This document shows, one piece after another, positions 21,881 to 36,127 of a DNA stretch of 64,000 nt. The stretch is from contig JAUGWO010000186.1 of assembly GCA_049724395.1 (NCBI GenBank), positions 1 through 64,000 on the forward strand. Reading direction: 5' to 3'. A model generated the notes under the pieces. That model did not search any database, had not been told where the DNA came from, and saw only the letters and a list, made by a program, of their open reading frames with translations. The stretch's first letter is position 1; the number at the start of each line of letters is the position of its first letter. This DNA comes from Spongospora subterranea f. sp. subterranea. Taxonomy: Eukaryota; Endomyxa: Phytomyxea; Phytomyxea; Plasmodiophorida. Position numbers and translations under genes: made by a program.

Positions 21881-22340
21881 TGACCAGAACACAGACAACA
21901 CATGTCAACAAAAAAGAGGTATGGCTTGAATGCAAAGTCTTGGGATCACGAGCTCCAAGAAAAATCCCGGAATTTTTGGCTATTTCGACCCCTTCATAGG
22001 TAGGGAAACACTGGGTTTTTAACCAGAAACCTACTCCTCGATGCAAAATAAGGGGAAAACAAGGCAAAAGCCAGACAAATGTTGTCACAGTGTTGTCACG
22101 ACGATGGCAGTGCAAGAGTGAGTCAGGGGCGCTATTTTCGACCCCTTCCATAGTCAATCATCGCATCCAGTCACAAGACTGAGATATCCTTGAACCTAAA
22201 AGTGCGAACCTGCTCTACAGTGTTTTGCGGTGTACATACGTACTGTAGTCGCGTTATCTACTGGTGCTCTGGTTTTTGTCATTAGTATTCGATCGCATCG
22301 ACAGTCGCTTTTGTTGACGTGTTGGTTGGCGCCATTTGAA

Positions 22341-25795
<3,455 letters not shown>

Positions 25796-25799
25796 CCCC

Positions 25800-26540
25800 T
25801 TTTCGGGACTACTCAGTATGAATACAACAAGATGTTTTCGGGCTGGTTTTTCTACTTAAATACATCGATACATACACTACGACTATTTACGACTTTGTCC
25901 AACGACTAAATGCTAAATATGACTTTCCTGACTAAACATCAATCATGATACATTCTTTAGAACTGAAAAGAGTCAAAATAAATATTACTGCATGCATGCT
26001 GCAACTCCTATATTGAACCCGAAAGCTCATCAATAAACATTTGCTGTTGCGGGTCACAATTTGTTCAGACCACATGGACAGAAAGCATGCCAATCATCGA
26101 CCACCCATTTGCACTTATCATGTGATCATGTACTGGAGAGCAGAAGCTGTTGCCGGTGCGGGACACAATATAACACGTATACATATGGAAGGACCGAAAT
26201 CACCGGCTCATCCAGGTAATGGAGGGGATCGAATCTGATCCATCAGATTACTGGGCAGGCCAGCACCATGAAAAGTGTGAACAGTCCCCCCAATTTGTTC
26301 GAACCAGTACACTATAAATGGACCAGAATGCATGTCAATCATCGCCCAGTTGCACTTATCATGTGGTCCTGTCCTAGAAAAGAAGCGCCCTCCACAAATT
26401 TTGCTGCCGTTTCTGTTGTACCCGCGTGACTCATCCAGCTATTCCAATCAGTTTGATTGATTTCCATCTTCCGGATATCGAAGTCAATCTTCTGCCGTTT
26501 TCGCCATTCTCTAATTCTTAATTATTTGACGCCTGATCTA
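25800..26540. other. intergenic region with a direct repeat
   Basis: Aconitase 3' region, then two diverged direct copies of about 90 bases (about 26055-26145 and 26285-26385). They share ATTTGTTC, CAATCATCG and TTGCACTTATCATGTG in order. The function is unknown; they could be remnants of a small repeat or duplicated regulatory sequence for the next gene. Confidence 0.5.
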
Positions 26541-26546
26541 TTGATA

Positions 26547-27715
26547 ATGAGTATTACAATATCCAAACTAGTTTTGTTCGCCCTCTTGTCGCATATAATC
26601 ATCGCTCACTCCGACCATAATCAGATCACCGATTACGCCAATTCTGTCCTTAAACGTATCAACGCAGAAGAATGGACCTCAATGTTCGAATATAGTGTTG
26701 ACCTTGAGGGTGTCGATAAAGCCACAGCCGCAGATGTCGTCTTGCAATCTGGATCCGATTTCGGATACGTCAACGCTGTGTATGTTGTTGATTTAACAAT
26801 CATTTCCTTTCACCCATTTATTGCACAACTCAGCTTTTTTTTTCAAAGTGTTTCACATCGATTTCAAAAAATTAGTTTGGCAAGGCGGCTTTGCCCTATA
26901 CAGCGTTGTCCTGATTTGTTTGTTGGCTCCACAGCGAAACGAGTAAATCCCTGTTTGAGTCGCTGGTCGATGAAGCCAAAGCCAACCTTAAACGCGATTT
27001 GAAGGCTGATGAAAACCAGGCTTTACTTAGATCGAGTCTAAAGTTGGCTGCCGCTGCCCGACTCGATCACGCGATATTGTCCAAGCTGAAGGAGTTCTGG
27101 ATGTGGCAGACTAGCAATGAAAAGAACATATTTAGCGATTTTATATCCCAGGCCGATCAACTTTATCATCTTCGCCTATTACTATTTACTGGGGACGAAA
27201 CACAACGGAAAGCTCTTGCTCTCGCAGCCGTAAATATACTGATTTTATTGTTGCCTTCTATTCCGATTTGATATGACGTTCTCTACAAGAGCAATTGAGT
27301 ATCATTTTTCTCATATTTGCTGATGTCTTTGTTGTTGTTGTCGAGGAGTTTGGTTTTTTGATAATTTTGTTATTACAGGGAACGATTGATTCAAAATTGA
27401 ACGACATCATTGACGAGAAAGTTCTCGAGGTGTTGGGCGATAAGGCTCTGTTTTTAACCTGGTGGCAATGGTCGCTCTGTGTCGTACTTTTAATTGCAGT
27501 CCTCATGATCGTCATGGTCGTTTCATGCCGATACGGTCGCCGCGATTCCAGCCTGTTGGGGGCGGAACCCCGTCAAGTCTACCTCATGCAGTCGGCTCCA
27601 GCTCCATCGGTAAGACTTGTGTGTATTTCGTTGACTGTGCCACGTTAACGTTCTGCCATAGGCGGAGGCCGCTGTTCAGGCCAGTGGGCAATCCAGCCTT
27701 TCAAGCATGGTCTGA
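26547..27715 (+). CDS. single-pass type I membrane protein, unknown family
   Basis: Four exons joined in phase: 26547-26779, 26935-27229, 27379-27609 and 27662-27715. The product has about 270 residues. The ATG at 26547 gives a signal peptide (MSITISKLVLFALLSHIIIAHS). The lumenal or extracellular part is mostly helical and charged (for example DEAKANLKRDLKADENQ). One membrane segment follows near the C-terminus (WSLCVVLLIAVLMIVMVVSC), with a short cytoplasmic tail containing RRDSSLLG and ending SLSSMV. Introns of 155, 149 and 52 bases have GT and AG ends; the second may hide a further small exon. No known domain is recognised. It could be a surface or secretory-pathway protein. Confidence 0.65.
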
Positions 27716-27984
27716 TTGAGGCCTGCACCTTAATACATGATCTTGTTTTGCACTCGTTATGTGTGTTCAAGTAGTGCTGATAATCTAAAAACTCTGTTTT
27801 CAATACCAGAGCGAACCACGGAAGTCGTTGAACCAACTGTAGCCTATCTCTGTTGCAGTACCTTTAGCATTTCAAATATGCAACGCTTCTTGAAAGCGCT
27901 TGTGCCGTTTAATTGCATCTGAAGGCGCAATGCAACGAGTACAATATATTTATTCGGATAATCCATTACACCATGGTACAGTCG

Positions 27985-28584
27985 CTAGTAACAATTATAA
28001 GCAACAAAGTAGCAGAATGCAAACACAATTTCGATCGCATCGTTGCCGATGGACTTGGGCATTTCCACTTTACACCTTCTCGACAGCGACAATGATTCAT
28101 AAGCGATCCTTACTTCATGTCCGCCGTCGTGAAAACGAAATACGCACGTTGACTTGGGACCCCAGGTAATTGTGGCGATTTGCTGTGACTTCCCAAGTTC
28201 AACTCTGTAGGTCTTAGAGAACCACCACCAACGATAGCTCTTTTTGATAATGGCGATCACACCATCTCCTTGGTAAATATAAATATCTTTGTTAGCGGAT
28301 AGAATGGCGTTTGAAATGCTCTGTTTTGCGTCATGATGCTCGCAACAATTTTCACCAGGTTCGCCATCGATAGTTCCGAAAGAACCTCCAACCCCTATGT
28401 TCCCACTGGATGGATGCCGCCAATATTGTCTGATGTATGGTCTCAGGTTGACCCCATTTTCATCAGCCTCATCAATACGCAATCGTTGAAGCGATCCCAG
28501 CACATCCACCTTTTCCAGAAAGAGGATCTTGTCGGAAAGAGCGACGGTGGCGAGAAAAACTGCCAGAAGCGTTGAGCAATGCAT
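27985..28584 (-). CDS. secreted protein, unknown family
   Basis: A single-exon frame of 199 codons from the ATG at 28584. This start is preferred to the upstream one at 28650 because it yields a clean signal peptide (MHCSTLLAVFLATVALS). The mature part is of mixed composition with a Cys-Cys pair (GENCCEHH), an aromatic run (YRWWWFSKTY) and several beta-like stretches. It ends near 27985 with a hydrophobic, aromatic tail. The gene converges on the type I membrane protein gene, the stop codons being about 270 bases apart. No family recognised. Secretion is predicted from the N-terminus only. Confidence 0.55.
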   Translation of the reverse strand: MHCSTLLAVFLATVALSDKILFLEKVDVLGSLQRLRIDEADENGVNLRPYIRQYWRHPSSGNIGVGGSFGTIDGEPGENCCEHHDAKQSISNAILSANKDIYIYQGDGVIAIIKKSYRWWWFSKTYRVELGKSQQIATITWGPKSTCVFRFHDGGHEVRIAYESLSLSRRCKVEMPKSIGNDAIEIVFAFCYFVAYNCY

Positions 28585-28989
28585 TGGAGGTCTGCGAATG
28601 GCAAAGTTCGCGCGTGATTGCTCAAAACTCCGCGAGAGTGGCACGACCAAAGCATGCAGTCAACCATCTGGGTCGAGCGGGATTCTGCCGTGGCACAGTG
28701 CTGGTCCAATTTGATACCTCGTGCAGGGTTCTCCCTCGATAATTATACTAGACCTCGTGTCACTAAATCAAGGATGTCACTAAGTAAAAGTCCGCACGTA
28801 ACTCTACGAGTTTTTTGTTGTCCTATGAAAGCTGAAGAATGCTCAGTGACTCAGTCGATCGGCGTTCTATCGATTGGGAACGTCAGAGTATTTCATTTTT
28901 TTTCGGCGCACACAAGTGCAGTTGTGGAGTCCATGACTGCAGCTTGCTGCCGCCCAGAAATTGGAAGTGCACCGCCGATAGTTGCCAGC

Positions 28990-29540
28990 CACTTATCTGA
29001 GGCAGTGAATTTCAACAGCTGCGATTTCAAAGTCGCATCAATATCGTTACAACATCAAATTTTGCAAAATGGAGTCCCGGAACATATATCCCAGTGACCA
29101 CATTATATTACCGGAGTCCGTGAGAGCGGCTGCCAGACTCGACCAATTGCCCCTCACTCCGTCGAATCAATACCACCGCCCAGAAAATGGATGTGCTGCA
29201 ATTCATCGCAACGGGCAGGTCCCAGAGCGAATCGGCCCTCAAATTCAATGTGTCCGCGACCCGTCTGTGGTAAAAATGTGCAAAGATCATGAAAGCATCA
29301 AACAGCGCGTCGATGAGAAACAAGGCAAATCTAAAAACGTGAAGGCGTCGCATTACCCCATGCTGGAGAGCATAAATTACGACTGGCAGCGACGAGTAGA
29401 AATCGATGCACCAACACTGAATATTACTGGAGAATTATTACAATCACATTGAGTTTCCGGGACCTAATTTTGCAAACTTTCGATCAAGATAGAGGCAACG
29501 GTGAAAGTGGAGCTGTCGAAATTCACTGCCTCAAATGGGT
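28990..29540. repeat. imperfect inverted repeat of about 90 bases
   Basis: The left arm (about 28990-29085) and right arm (about 29453-29540) are reverse complements with gaps. The best core is 28998-29020 against 29511-29533, 23 positions with one mismatch. A second core near 29060-29083 pairs with 29455-29478. Read outward-in, each arm can encode a related peptide starting EAVNF, so the arms may be two inverted copies of an exon end rather than transposon termini. Confidence 0.7.
29069..29452 (+). CDS. hypothetical protein between inverted repeat arms
   Basis: A 127-codon frame with an ATG (MESRNIYPSDH). The product is hydrophilic, basic in its second half, with no signal peptide or membrane segment and no recognised domain. 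It starts inside the left arm and ends at the edge of the right arm of the inverted repeat. Support is limited to its length and composition, and it may be one exon of a larger gene or a chance frame. Confidence 0.3.
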   Translation: MESRNIYPSDHIILPESVRAAARLDQLPLTPSNQYHRPENGCAAIHRNGQVPERIGPQIQCVRDPSVVKMCKDHESIKQRVDEKQGKSKNVKASHYPMLESINYDWQRRVEIDAPTLNITGELLQSH

Positions 29541-29629
29541 GACTGGAGAATCAACAGAGGTTTTCAGTTCGAAGCCATCGGCGATGCGGAGAGCATAGCT
29601 TAGTGAACACAATCTCGATTGAGAAACGG

Positions 29630-29922
29630 TTGCAGAAGATCCGGTTGATGCTGCATGGTCGAACTGCGGAACATTTGGCGAGTCTGCGTTGTACTATCGG
29701 ACAGCCTCGACCGGATCATACATAACTGTGAACAGCAATGGGCGTGGTGTAAATCGCAGCAAAGATCGTTCGACAATCACACCGTTTGTCAGTGCAGCGG
29801 GGGAAAAAATGATAATCCAGGTCATTGGAAAATGTAAGCAGCCGCGCGCTTTGAAGTGGATCGACATCAACGAGGTTTCGGTGTCGTATACGACCATCAA
29901 AAGGAAACGGGCTCGTCTATGA
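29630..29922 (+). CDS. possible 3' exon of a small gene
   Basis: After a possible 3' splice site (TTGCAG near 29635) a frame of about 90 codons runs to a stop at 29922. The peptide (SALYYRTASTGSYITVNSNG and later KWIDINEVSVSY) looks beta-rich and protein-like, more convincing than the opposite strand. No upstream exon could be fixed, so start and function are unknown. Confidence 0.3.
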
Positions 29923-29929
29923 TATGGTG

Positions 29930-30690
29930 ATGATATGATATCGCGATCAGTGCTGCCAAAATATCGTTATCACTGTAATTCGTATCCGCAAGACGGTTCA
30001 TTGTTGGGTTACAGTTTCCGTCAGACTTTCAATGACACTCTGCCGTCATAGTCAATGACATTCGTGATTGTTATCGTTACCACTGTGGTCTATGCCATCA
30101 AAATCCATTATCGGCTCTGAGTTACGGTATCGTGATAATGACCGATCCAATCGGCCGAAATCTCATTCTCCTAACTGCTATTTGTGTGTCGGTGCTAGGA
30201 AGGTGAATTTCATGAATCAGTATTATCTCAAACCCAGCTTGGTCCATATCAAAGGGTTTACCGTCAAACCTAGAGAAGCGCTCAGCCTGGTCAAGATTAA
30301 GATGGAACCATTCGAGAGCCAAAATCGCCCAGTTACAGATCACGCTTCGACTCTTGAAGCCTGTAGCAAAGGAGAGCAATAAATCAAAGCGATGCCCTCA
30401 CGATAGAGACACGAACCCGTTCTGCATATATCCTATCCTATGAAGTATTTGATTGATCCCCATGTTTTATCGAATCAATACAGAGCGTTGCATAGAGTTT
30501 GAAAATTGACTACCAACCGATGTTCATATTTGAGCACATCTTCCACAATCATATTGACCAGAAGATTCGGTTATTGTGTAGCGAGCTACGTAAATAACGT
30601 TCAGCGAACGAGGAAATCAAGGCAATGCAGCCTGTTGTGTACCCTAGCCTAGAGCACCTGGATATTTTCGCCACCTTGAATCACAAAACT
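29930..30690. other. no firm gene; possible signal-peptide ORFs
   Basis: Short hydrophobic N-termini occur at 30056 (MTFVIVIVTTVVYAIK) and near 30138 (MTDPIGRNLILLTAICVSVLG), each running into stops unless spliced. I could not build a convincing exon chain. The frame at 30068-30382 is unsupported. Confidence 0.3.
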
Positions 30691-30701
30691 GACACCGTTT
30701 G

Positions 30702-31025
30702 ATGCTGTTGATTGCTCTTCCCGCTTCCTTTTCCGTGATTGCTGTTGTCGCTTTTAGTAGGTTACGGAAGCGTGTTTCGTGCAATGAACATACCAAAGCT
30801 CATATGTGCATGGGATTTGTTTTGGCATTAACTGTTTTGGTCGGCGTTTTCAACTTTCCCAGTTGCTTCAAAGTACGCAATGGGATTTTTCAACGAAGAG
30901 GTTATGGGATAGATCTTTTAGTGCAGAAGTCAAGACGTGTTGTGTCAGATTGGGCAGCAATATTGTCGTGGCATGTTTCGAGGAGAGTACTGATGAAAAC
31001 GGGAAGCGAAGTTGGTAGTTCCTAA
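30702..31025 (+). CDS. hypothetical membrane protein fragment
   Basis: From the ATG at 30702 the frame gives two hydrophobic segments (MLLIALPASFSVIAVVAF and MCMGFVLALTVLVGVF) separated by a basic stretch. A GTACGC to TTTTAG intron (about 30871-30920) would replace the basic C-terminus by a Cys-rich end; the unspliced frame runs to 31025. The next gene encodes a multi-pass membrane protein, so this may be a separate small membrane protein or a decayed relative. Confidence 0.3.
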   Translation: MLLIALPASFSVIAVVAFSRLRKRVSCNEHTKAHMCMGFVLALTVLVGVFNFPSCFKVRNGIFQRRGYGIDLLVQKSRRVVSDWAAILSWHVSRRVLMKTGSEVGSS

Positions 31026-31179
31026 ACTAGATTTGATTGTGGGTCACGATTGTGGTTGCAAAATGTTTTGTGATGAGTCAACCATGAGCCGGTAGATGGA
31101 ACTACAATTGATTAATGAGGTTGGGCAATTTGCCACAAATATATTGGCGGCGGCTCTTTGAAGTGTTGTATCCCCGATT

Positions 31180-31964
31180 ATGCCCATTTCAACAGTTCAA
31201 TATTGCATTCCGGTCTTCATCCTGATATTGTCTACGTTCATCGTATTCTACAAATGCGAGCAAAAATTCTGGCTAGGCCGATCTGATTTCTGGACCTGGC
31301 AGCAGCTACTGTGTAGCATTGGAGTGATGTTGGCCATACTAGCGCAGTCGTTTGTAGAGCGTTTTCCGACCGTCCGGCCAGCACACTCACCATGCTCAGT
31401 GCCTGTCTTTTCCTGTTATTTTCCATCTTCTTCACCCGCATCGCCATGGCCATCATCATGACTCGGTTCCATGTTCAGACTCCGTCAACAGTCAATCGGC
31501 AAATTGATTTACTGTTCCTAGTGCTCATCACAATTGGATTTCTCGTCGCAACGTTGTGGCTCTTGATTCAGTATTCGGAAATCATCAAGATCAACGGCGA
31601 GTTCTGCATAACGTCGGGCAGTTTGGATTTCACCATTTTCTCAGCAACTTTGCTCATGGCGATCGACCTAACTCTGTCATACCGTCTCGCCAAATACTGG
31701 GTATTTGGGCCAAGTCTGGATGGATATCAGACCCCTTTCCGCCAGCGAATGATCAGACTATCTGTTCTGATGTGCATCGTTCAGACTGTGTTGGAATTGC
31801 CGATTGTACTGATCATATACGGCACAATACCCATCGAAGTGGAGCTGCAATCACTGGTCTTCAACGCGACTGCGTTGTCGGGCACGGTGGCGGCGACGTG
31901 GCCCTATATCTGTGTCTGCATTCAAGCGTCGTTGGCGGAGAATTCTGTCAACGAACCTGTATAA
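31180..31964 (+). CDS. seven-helix membrane protein, unknown family
   Basis: Two overlapping frames in different registers cover one coherent protein. 31180 onward (ATG) gives helix 1 (YCIPVFILILSTFIVFY) and helix 2 (LLCSIGVMLAILAQSF). The frame used from about 31345, with ATG 31392, gives helices 3 to 7 and ends at 31964. Examples are LSACLFLLFSIFFTRIAMAI, LLFLVLITIGFLVATLWLLI and LSVLMCIVQTVLELPIVLII. Seven segments in total and the loop lengths suit a GPCR-like fold, but no family motif is recognised. No splice site explains the change of register near 31335-31350, so there is an apparent one-base frameshift (sequence error or pseudogene). Alternatively the second frame alone is a five-helix protein. 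Confidence 0.5.
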
Positions 31965-32039
31965 ATGCTGCAATTGCAGTTTCACCATTCGACGATTTTC
32001 AAATTGACGTCCCAGTTCCAGAGCGAACTGTTGCCTAAA

Positions 32040-32430
32040 TCTTCGGGTAAATTTGGCGCCTTCCTCATTTTATTTTTTGGCTTACCTGGTATTTCACTAA
32101 AAAAACGTTGACAAAATCAACAGTGTATTCGTTTTAACTTGTTTGGGTTGCAACATGCCTGCAAGCGACAATTCGGTGTTTAAATCACGGTAGTCGTCTT
32201 TCTCCCGTTTCAAAACGGACAAGTCCGACTCTGATGAATAAGTGTGGGAAGCATGGTTCCCAGAAATCCAGCGACGTCTCATAGTTAATCTCGATCGTTG
32301 ATGATGTTGTGGAAACAGCCAGAGCAGGCAAAGGATCAAACAAACAGAGATATCACGTTATAAAAAACTTCAAAGCCAAGGGATCCGTATTTGGGCAGTG
32401 CGCAAACAAAACCCAGGATGGATGGAGAAA
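32040..32430. other. intergenic, no gene seen
   Basis: Downstream of the seven-helix gene. A minus-strand frame at 32097-32339 lacks an ATG and is not supported. Confidence 0.4.
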
Positions 32431-32436
32431 AATTAA

Positions 32437-32509
32437 GCCTACCGGCGGGGCTCGAACCCGCAGCCTTGGGATTAAGAGTCCCACGCTCTACCGATTGAGC
32501 TACGCGGGC
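32437..32509 (-). tRNA. tRNA-Lys (anticodon CTT)
   Basis: Minus-strand cloverleaf of 73 bases. D-arm GCTC/GAGC with an AATCGGTA loop. Anticodon arm TGGGA/TCCCA with loop CTCTTAA (anticodon CTT at 32474-32476). T-arm GCGGG/CCCGC with loop TTCGAGC. These carry the expected A and B boxes of a Pol III promoter. The acceptor stem is imperfect: the 5' strand GCCCGCG does not pair fully with the 3' strand ending GGTAGGC. It is either a sequence error or a slightly decayed gene. Confidence 0.85.
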
Positions 32510-32519
32510 AACGCTTGAG

Positions 32520-33300
32520 CTGATTTCAAATCATCACGATAAACATGAAATTAGCGCCAATCACCCATTCTGAATTGACTTCGAACCCTGAAACCACTGT
32601 GGGGCCGAAACAAATTTACTGGCTGTTTTACTTTTCCCAGTACTGTAGTTTACTTGAACAGAACGAGTCTGGTCAAGGACCTGTTATTAATTGCAGCAGT
32701 TGCTTCTCGTGCTTTTTGTCCGATACGATGTTCTTTCCATTGCTCCCATGATTCGTGTGTCTTGGTCGCCGTCATCAGCACCAAATCGTGTTCCCCAATT
32801 ACCTTTCGTGCATGATATCAAACATCATTTTCCAGTTGCCGAAGCTGTCCATTAATTCGGTTCTGTTACAAGTTTTGGGGTGGGTGGTGTATCTCAAATT
32901 CGACAATCGACCACTGTGACCAAAGTTGAAGCTTCTCATAAAGTTAGCGTATCGGTCGCCTGGGATAACCACATTTTTTTTCCTGTTAAAAAACAGCCCA
33001 TTTTTGCTATATGGGGTTATCGTCCATATATTGGCTTTAACACATTGTCGACAGGGTTTTAACAAGTTGGAGTCGAAGAACAGAGCGTTAACTCGGGTCG
33101 CATCAAATGCCATTCAATTTCAAACCTTAGAAAGGCATACTAGTTAGTGGTCAAATTAAACCCTATTGCTATTCAGAGCTCCCACAGATTGGAGATGAGC
33201 TATCGGCTTCCGATTCGCGTCGAATCATCGTGCAACTTCCGTTTTTGCGCCTGAAGGACAAATTCGAAATCATATACTGGATACTCGAATGGAGAGGAGA
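32520..33300. other. intergenic, no gene seen
   Basis: Only short shadow frames on both strands; no motif, splice chain or RNA gene recognised. Confidence 0.4.
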
Positions 33301-33310
33301 GTGTTCGATG

Positions 33311-33356
33311 ACGATGCAGTATTGAGTACCGGGGACGGTACTCAATACTGCATCGT
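33311..33356. repeat. perfect 20-bp hairpin
   Basis: Positions 33311-33330 (ACGATGCAGTATTGAGTACC) are the exact reverse complement of 33337-33356, separated by the six bases GGGGAC. There is no T-run after it that would suggest a simple terminator. The function is unknown. Confidence 0.9.
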
Positions 33357-33860
33357 GCTATTTGTACACGAGCAATGTGCCTAAATACAATATTTGCTAT
33401 CTCATTAGGTGATTTGGAATTTGCTTTTGGGTTTGATGCGACGTCTCGACCTGGACCGGTTCTATCCAACCCACCAGAAGTGCACAAACGGTTTCCGCTT
33501 CTATCAATAGTTGATCTCCAGCTAAGCATTCAACATTTCCGATTTTCCAAGATTTCCAAGAATGGCGCTGATCCGGACCGCGGTTTCCCAACGGCCCGAC
33601 AACGAAGATTTATCTGAACTGAACATTGCCACATAAGCAAGGTCGCTGCACTCACCGGCCAACGCAAAAGCCCCATTTTTTCACACCTGGTGATCGCACC
33701 GACGATCATCGATTTCAGCCCAAAATCCATGTTTGGTAAAGATGAAACCATGTAGCAAGGGTTTGTGAGAGATTATAACTTCTCGAAAATCACTAAAGTT
33801 ATTCCATCAGCGTGAACAGTCGCGTGGATAAACAAATACCCATTTCCCTGCAAATTCGAC

Positions 33861-34650
33861 ATGGCGTCAACAATCAACACAATCACCGATGTGCAGATTC
33901 TAGAATTTTTCAAGTCAATCGAGGCAGAATTCTCGCCCAGGATCAGATGGAGAACATCGATGTGCGAATCGATAAAAAGGTCAAGATCAATTTGAAAACC
34001 CAACATATCGACAACAGATTTCGGGAAATGTTCAAGGCGTACGATCACATCATTCAAGAGGACGGGCTGCAGGATGTGAATTGCAAAAAACTGGTGCTGG
34101 AACTTCGACCGGAATCGGTACGTCGAGCAGTAGCACGAGGACTGCGATTTGAGTCCAATTGGTAAGACGACAAGAAGAATGAACAGCTACTGTATTTATT
34201 GATTCAGAAACAGTTAACGAAACAGAAAGAAATTTCTCCATTCGAAGAAAGGTGACGCAAACCACTCGAAACAACAATACGAACCTAAACGAAAAACTCA
34301 ATATCAAACCGATCACAAGTTCCCGGAAACAGGTCAGGACAGCTGGTTTTTCTTCATTTATGCCAGCGCCGTCCAGAAAGATTCCCGACGACCTTCAAAA
34401 GAGATGCCAAGACCGCGATCCGCCAGAGGGCGGATGGTTAGTCTGTCAATGCCGCCATTTTGTACAGGTCTGTCGCTCAGCTATCCACGAACAGATCCAA
34501 CAAGCTTTCGCTCAACTCAAGGCCAAAACAATCAACAAAGCGAAACTTAACGTCGTCAAGGAGTCAACGGGGGTAAATCAGCAGATTGTACGAATCGGAA
34601 ATTCGCATTATTTAAGTATGTCAATGTTAACCCAAACTCAAAAAAGATGA
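33861..34650 (+). CDS. coding-like exons of an unresolved gene
   Basis: Several plus-strand frames look like real exons. An ATG at 33861 (MASTINTITDVQILEFF) could splice over a very short intron (near 33979-34016) to FREMFKAYDHIIQEDG, which ends at a GTAAGA donor near 34162. A further open stretch from about 34208 to 34650 includes PSRKIPDDLQKRCQDRD, WLVCQCRHFVQVCR and NQQIVRIGNSHYL. The phases of the last two do not fit each other, so the model is incomplete or contains an error. No domain recognised; the second part has four Cys in a short span. Confidence 0.35.
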
Positions 34651-34766
34651 GATGATCTCTATAACCATCATCGCCACCGCAAACTAGATCTCACATTGAT
34701 CACATCTACACACACGTCTTGCACTTTACGAGGATGCCTGTGCTACTTTCACTGAAGAAGGTTTGA

Positions 34767-34864
34767 CCGACGACACGATCCTAATCGGGCAGCCTGAAGG
34801 GTATTCCGATCGATTCCAAGAGCGTGGTGATGTTCAGGTTGCCCGATTAGGATCGTGTCGTCGG
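34767..34864. repeat. 32-bp-arm hairpin
   Basis: Positions 34767-34798 and 34833-34864 are reverse complements over 32 positions with a single mismatch (G against T, which could still pair as G-U in RNA). The loop is 34 bases. Size and geometry resemble a small-RNA precursor, but no transcript evidence exists. It is intergenic. Confidence 0.9.
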
Positions 34865-35198
34865 CAAAATCTTAGTCAGTGTCAATTCAGAATTGAATAT
34901 GTCAGCCCTTTTCTCCATCAACCCGGAATTGTCCCCGTCGATTGAGGTCACCGACGTCATGAGCGCCGTCCACTGATTAGTCCTGGAACTGCATGGGCCT
35001 GCACGTTTGCTTGATCTCAGTGCTTGAAACGGATTCGAATGATTGCTTGATGTGTTGTGATTAGGGAAATATGTGAATTTCAAAGCAGTCGCTCTCAAGG
35101 TGGTCAACATGATCAATTAGAAGTCCATAATCAGGCATTCCGATAATAGGGTTTTATATCTCAAATAGAAAACTATTAGGCATTTTTAGTCACGATTT

Positions 35199-35720
35199 TT
35201 GGTCTTTCACCACATCATTTCCTGCTTGAGAGCGCATCACGTTCTAATACACGATTTCCAAGATTACACCGACACACTCAAGAGTTCAGGATCAGAAACT
35301 TTGATGTCAACATCGTTGTCAAAGCAATTGCGGGATTTGTCAATTGTATCGTTCACTATATCACCAACCTATGAAACCTTATTTGAATTGCGAGTAAAGT
35401 AAGGATAGGATTCGCGTTGACCGATTTGCCTCGGACGGTGATTGGGAGTGTACGGCTGGGCCGTGCCTCCAACGGTTTATCTCGGACAGTTGCGTTTGGC
35501 GATCGCGGAAGGGCATCGGTCAAGCGGCAATGTTCACAGGCATAGGACAATGCTCCAATCAGAATACGACATCGGTCATGATCGAGTGTTTAGAGAACAG
35601 AAGATTAATTCGGTCTTTGGCGACGAAAATGATGAAATTCTTCACCATTGTCAATCGTCAACATCAGCTGATTGGCAATACATTGCGATGGCGAACATGG
35701 CCATCAATTTCGTGAAATAG
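35199..35720 (+). other. overlapping coding-like frames, gene not resolved
   Basis: Frames at 35199-35402 and 35442-35720, plus another register between them, are all open for 60 to 90 codons on the plus strand. One contains several Cys (GDWECTAGPCLQ, EPCS-like spacing). A possible donor GTAAAG lies near 35396. I could not choose one exon chain. Confidence 0.25.
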
Positions 35721-35729
35721 TCAAATACC

Positions 35730-36120
35730 GCTGCCGATGGCGTTCAGTCCTGCTCATGTACGTCAATCTTGATTCAAAAGTTTGAGAAACTACATATACA
35801 AACCAATATCTTTTATTATTGAGGTTCAAAGCTTAATTCCTTTATAGGAGTATTACAGAGTTTCGCAGTCGATAAATCGAAAAGAAACGGCGCTATTCAG
35901 AAAAAACGTGCGACACAATCTGAAACCTAAATCCGTAGTATATTTGATTTTACGATGAATCAACGATGAATTGCGATAGGACACTCTCCGATAAACACGG
36001 AAAACGATAAATTTACGGCAATAATAATATCGGCCAACATATTTAAGTGTTTGTTGTAGTTGCGCCATTTGAGCGAAATGGACGGTGGGCAACGCTCCGG
36101 CCGACAGATTTCAACATCGT
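35730..36120. other. intergenic, likely promoter of the next gene
   Basis: AT-rich with frequent stops; a minus-strand frame at 35853-36092 is a shadow. The 36128 start follows directly. Confidence 0.35.
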
Positions 36121-36127
36121 TGACATA

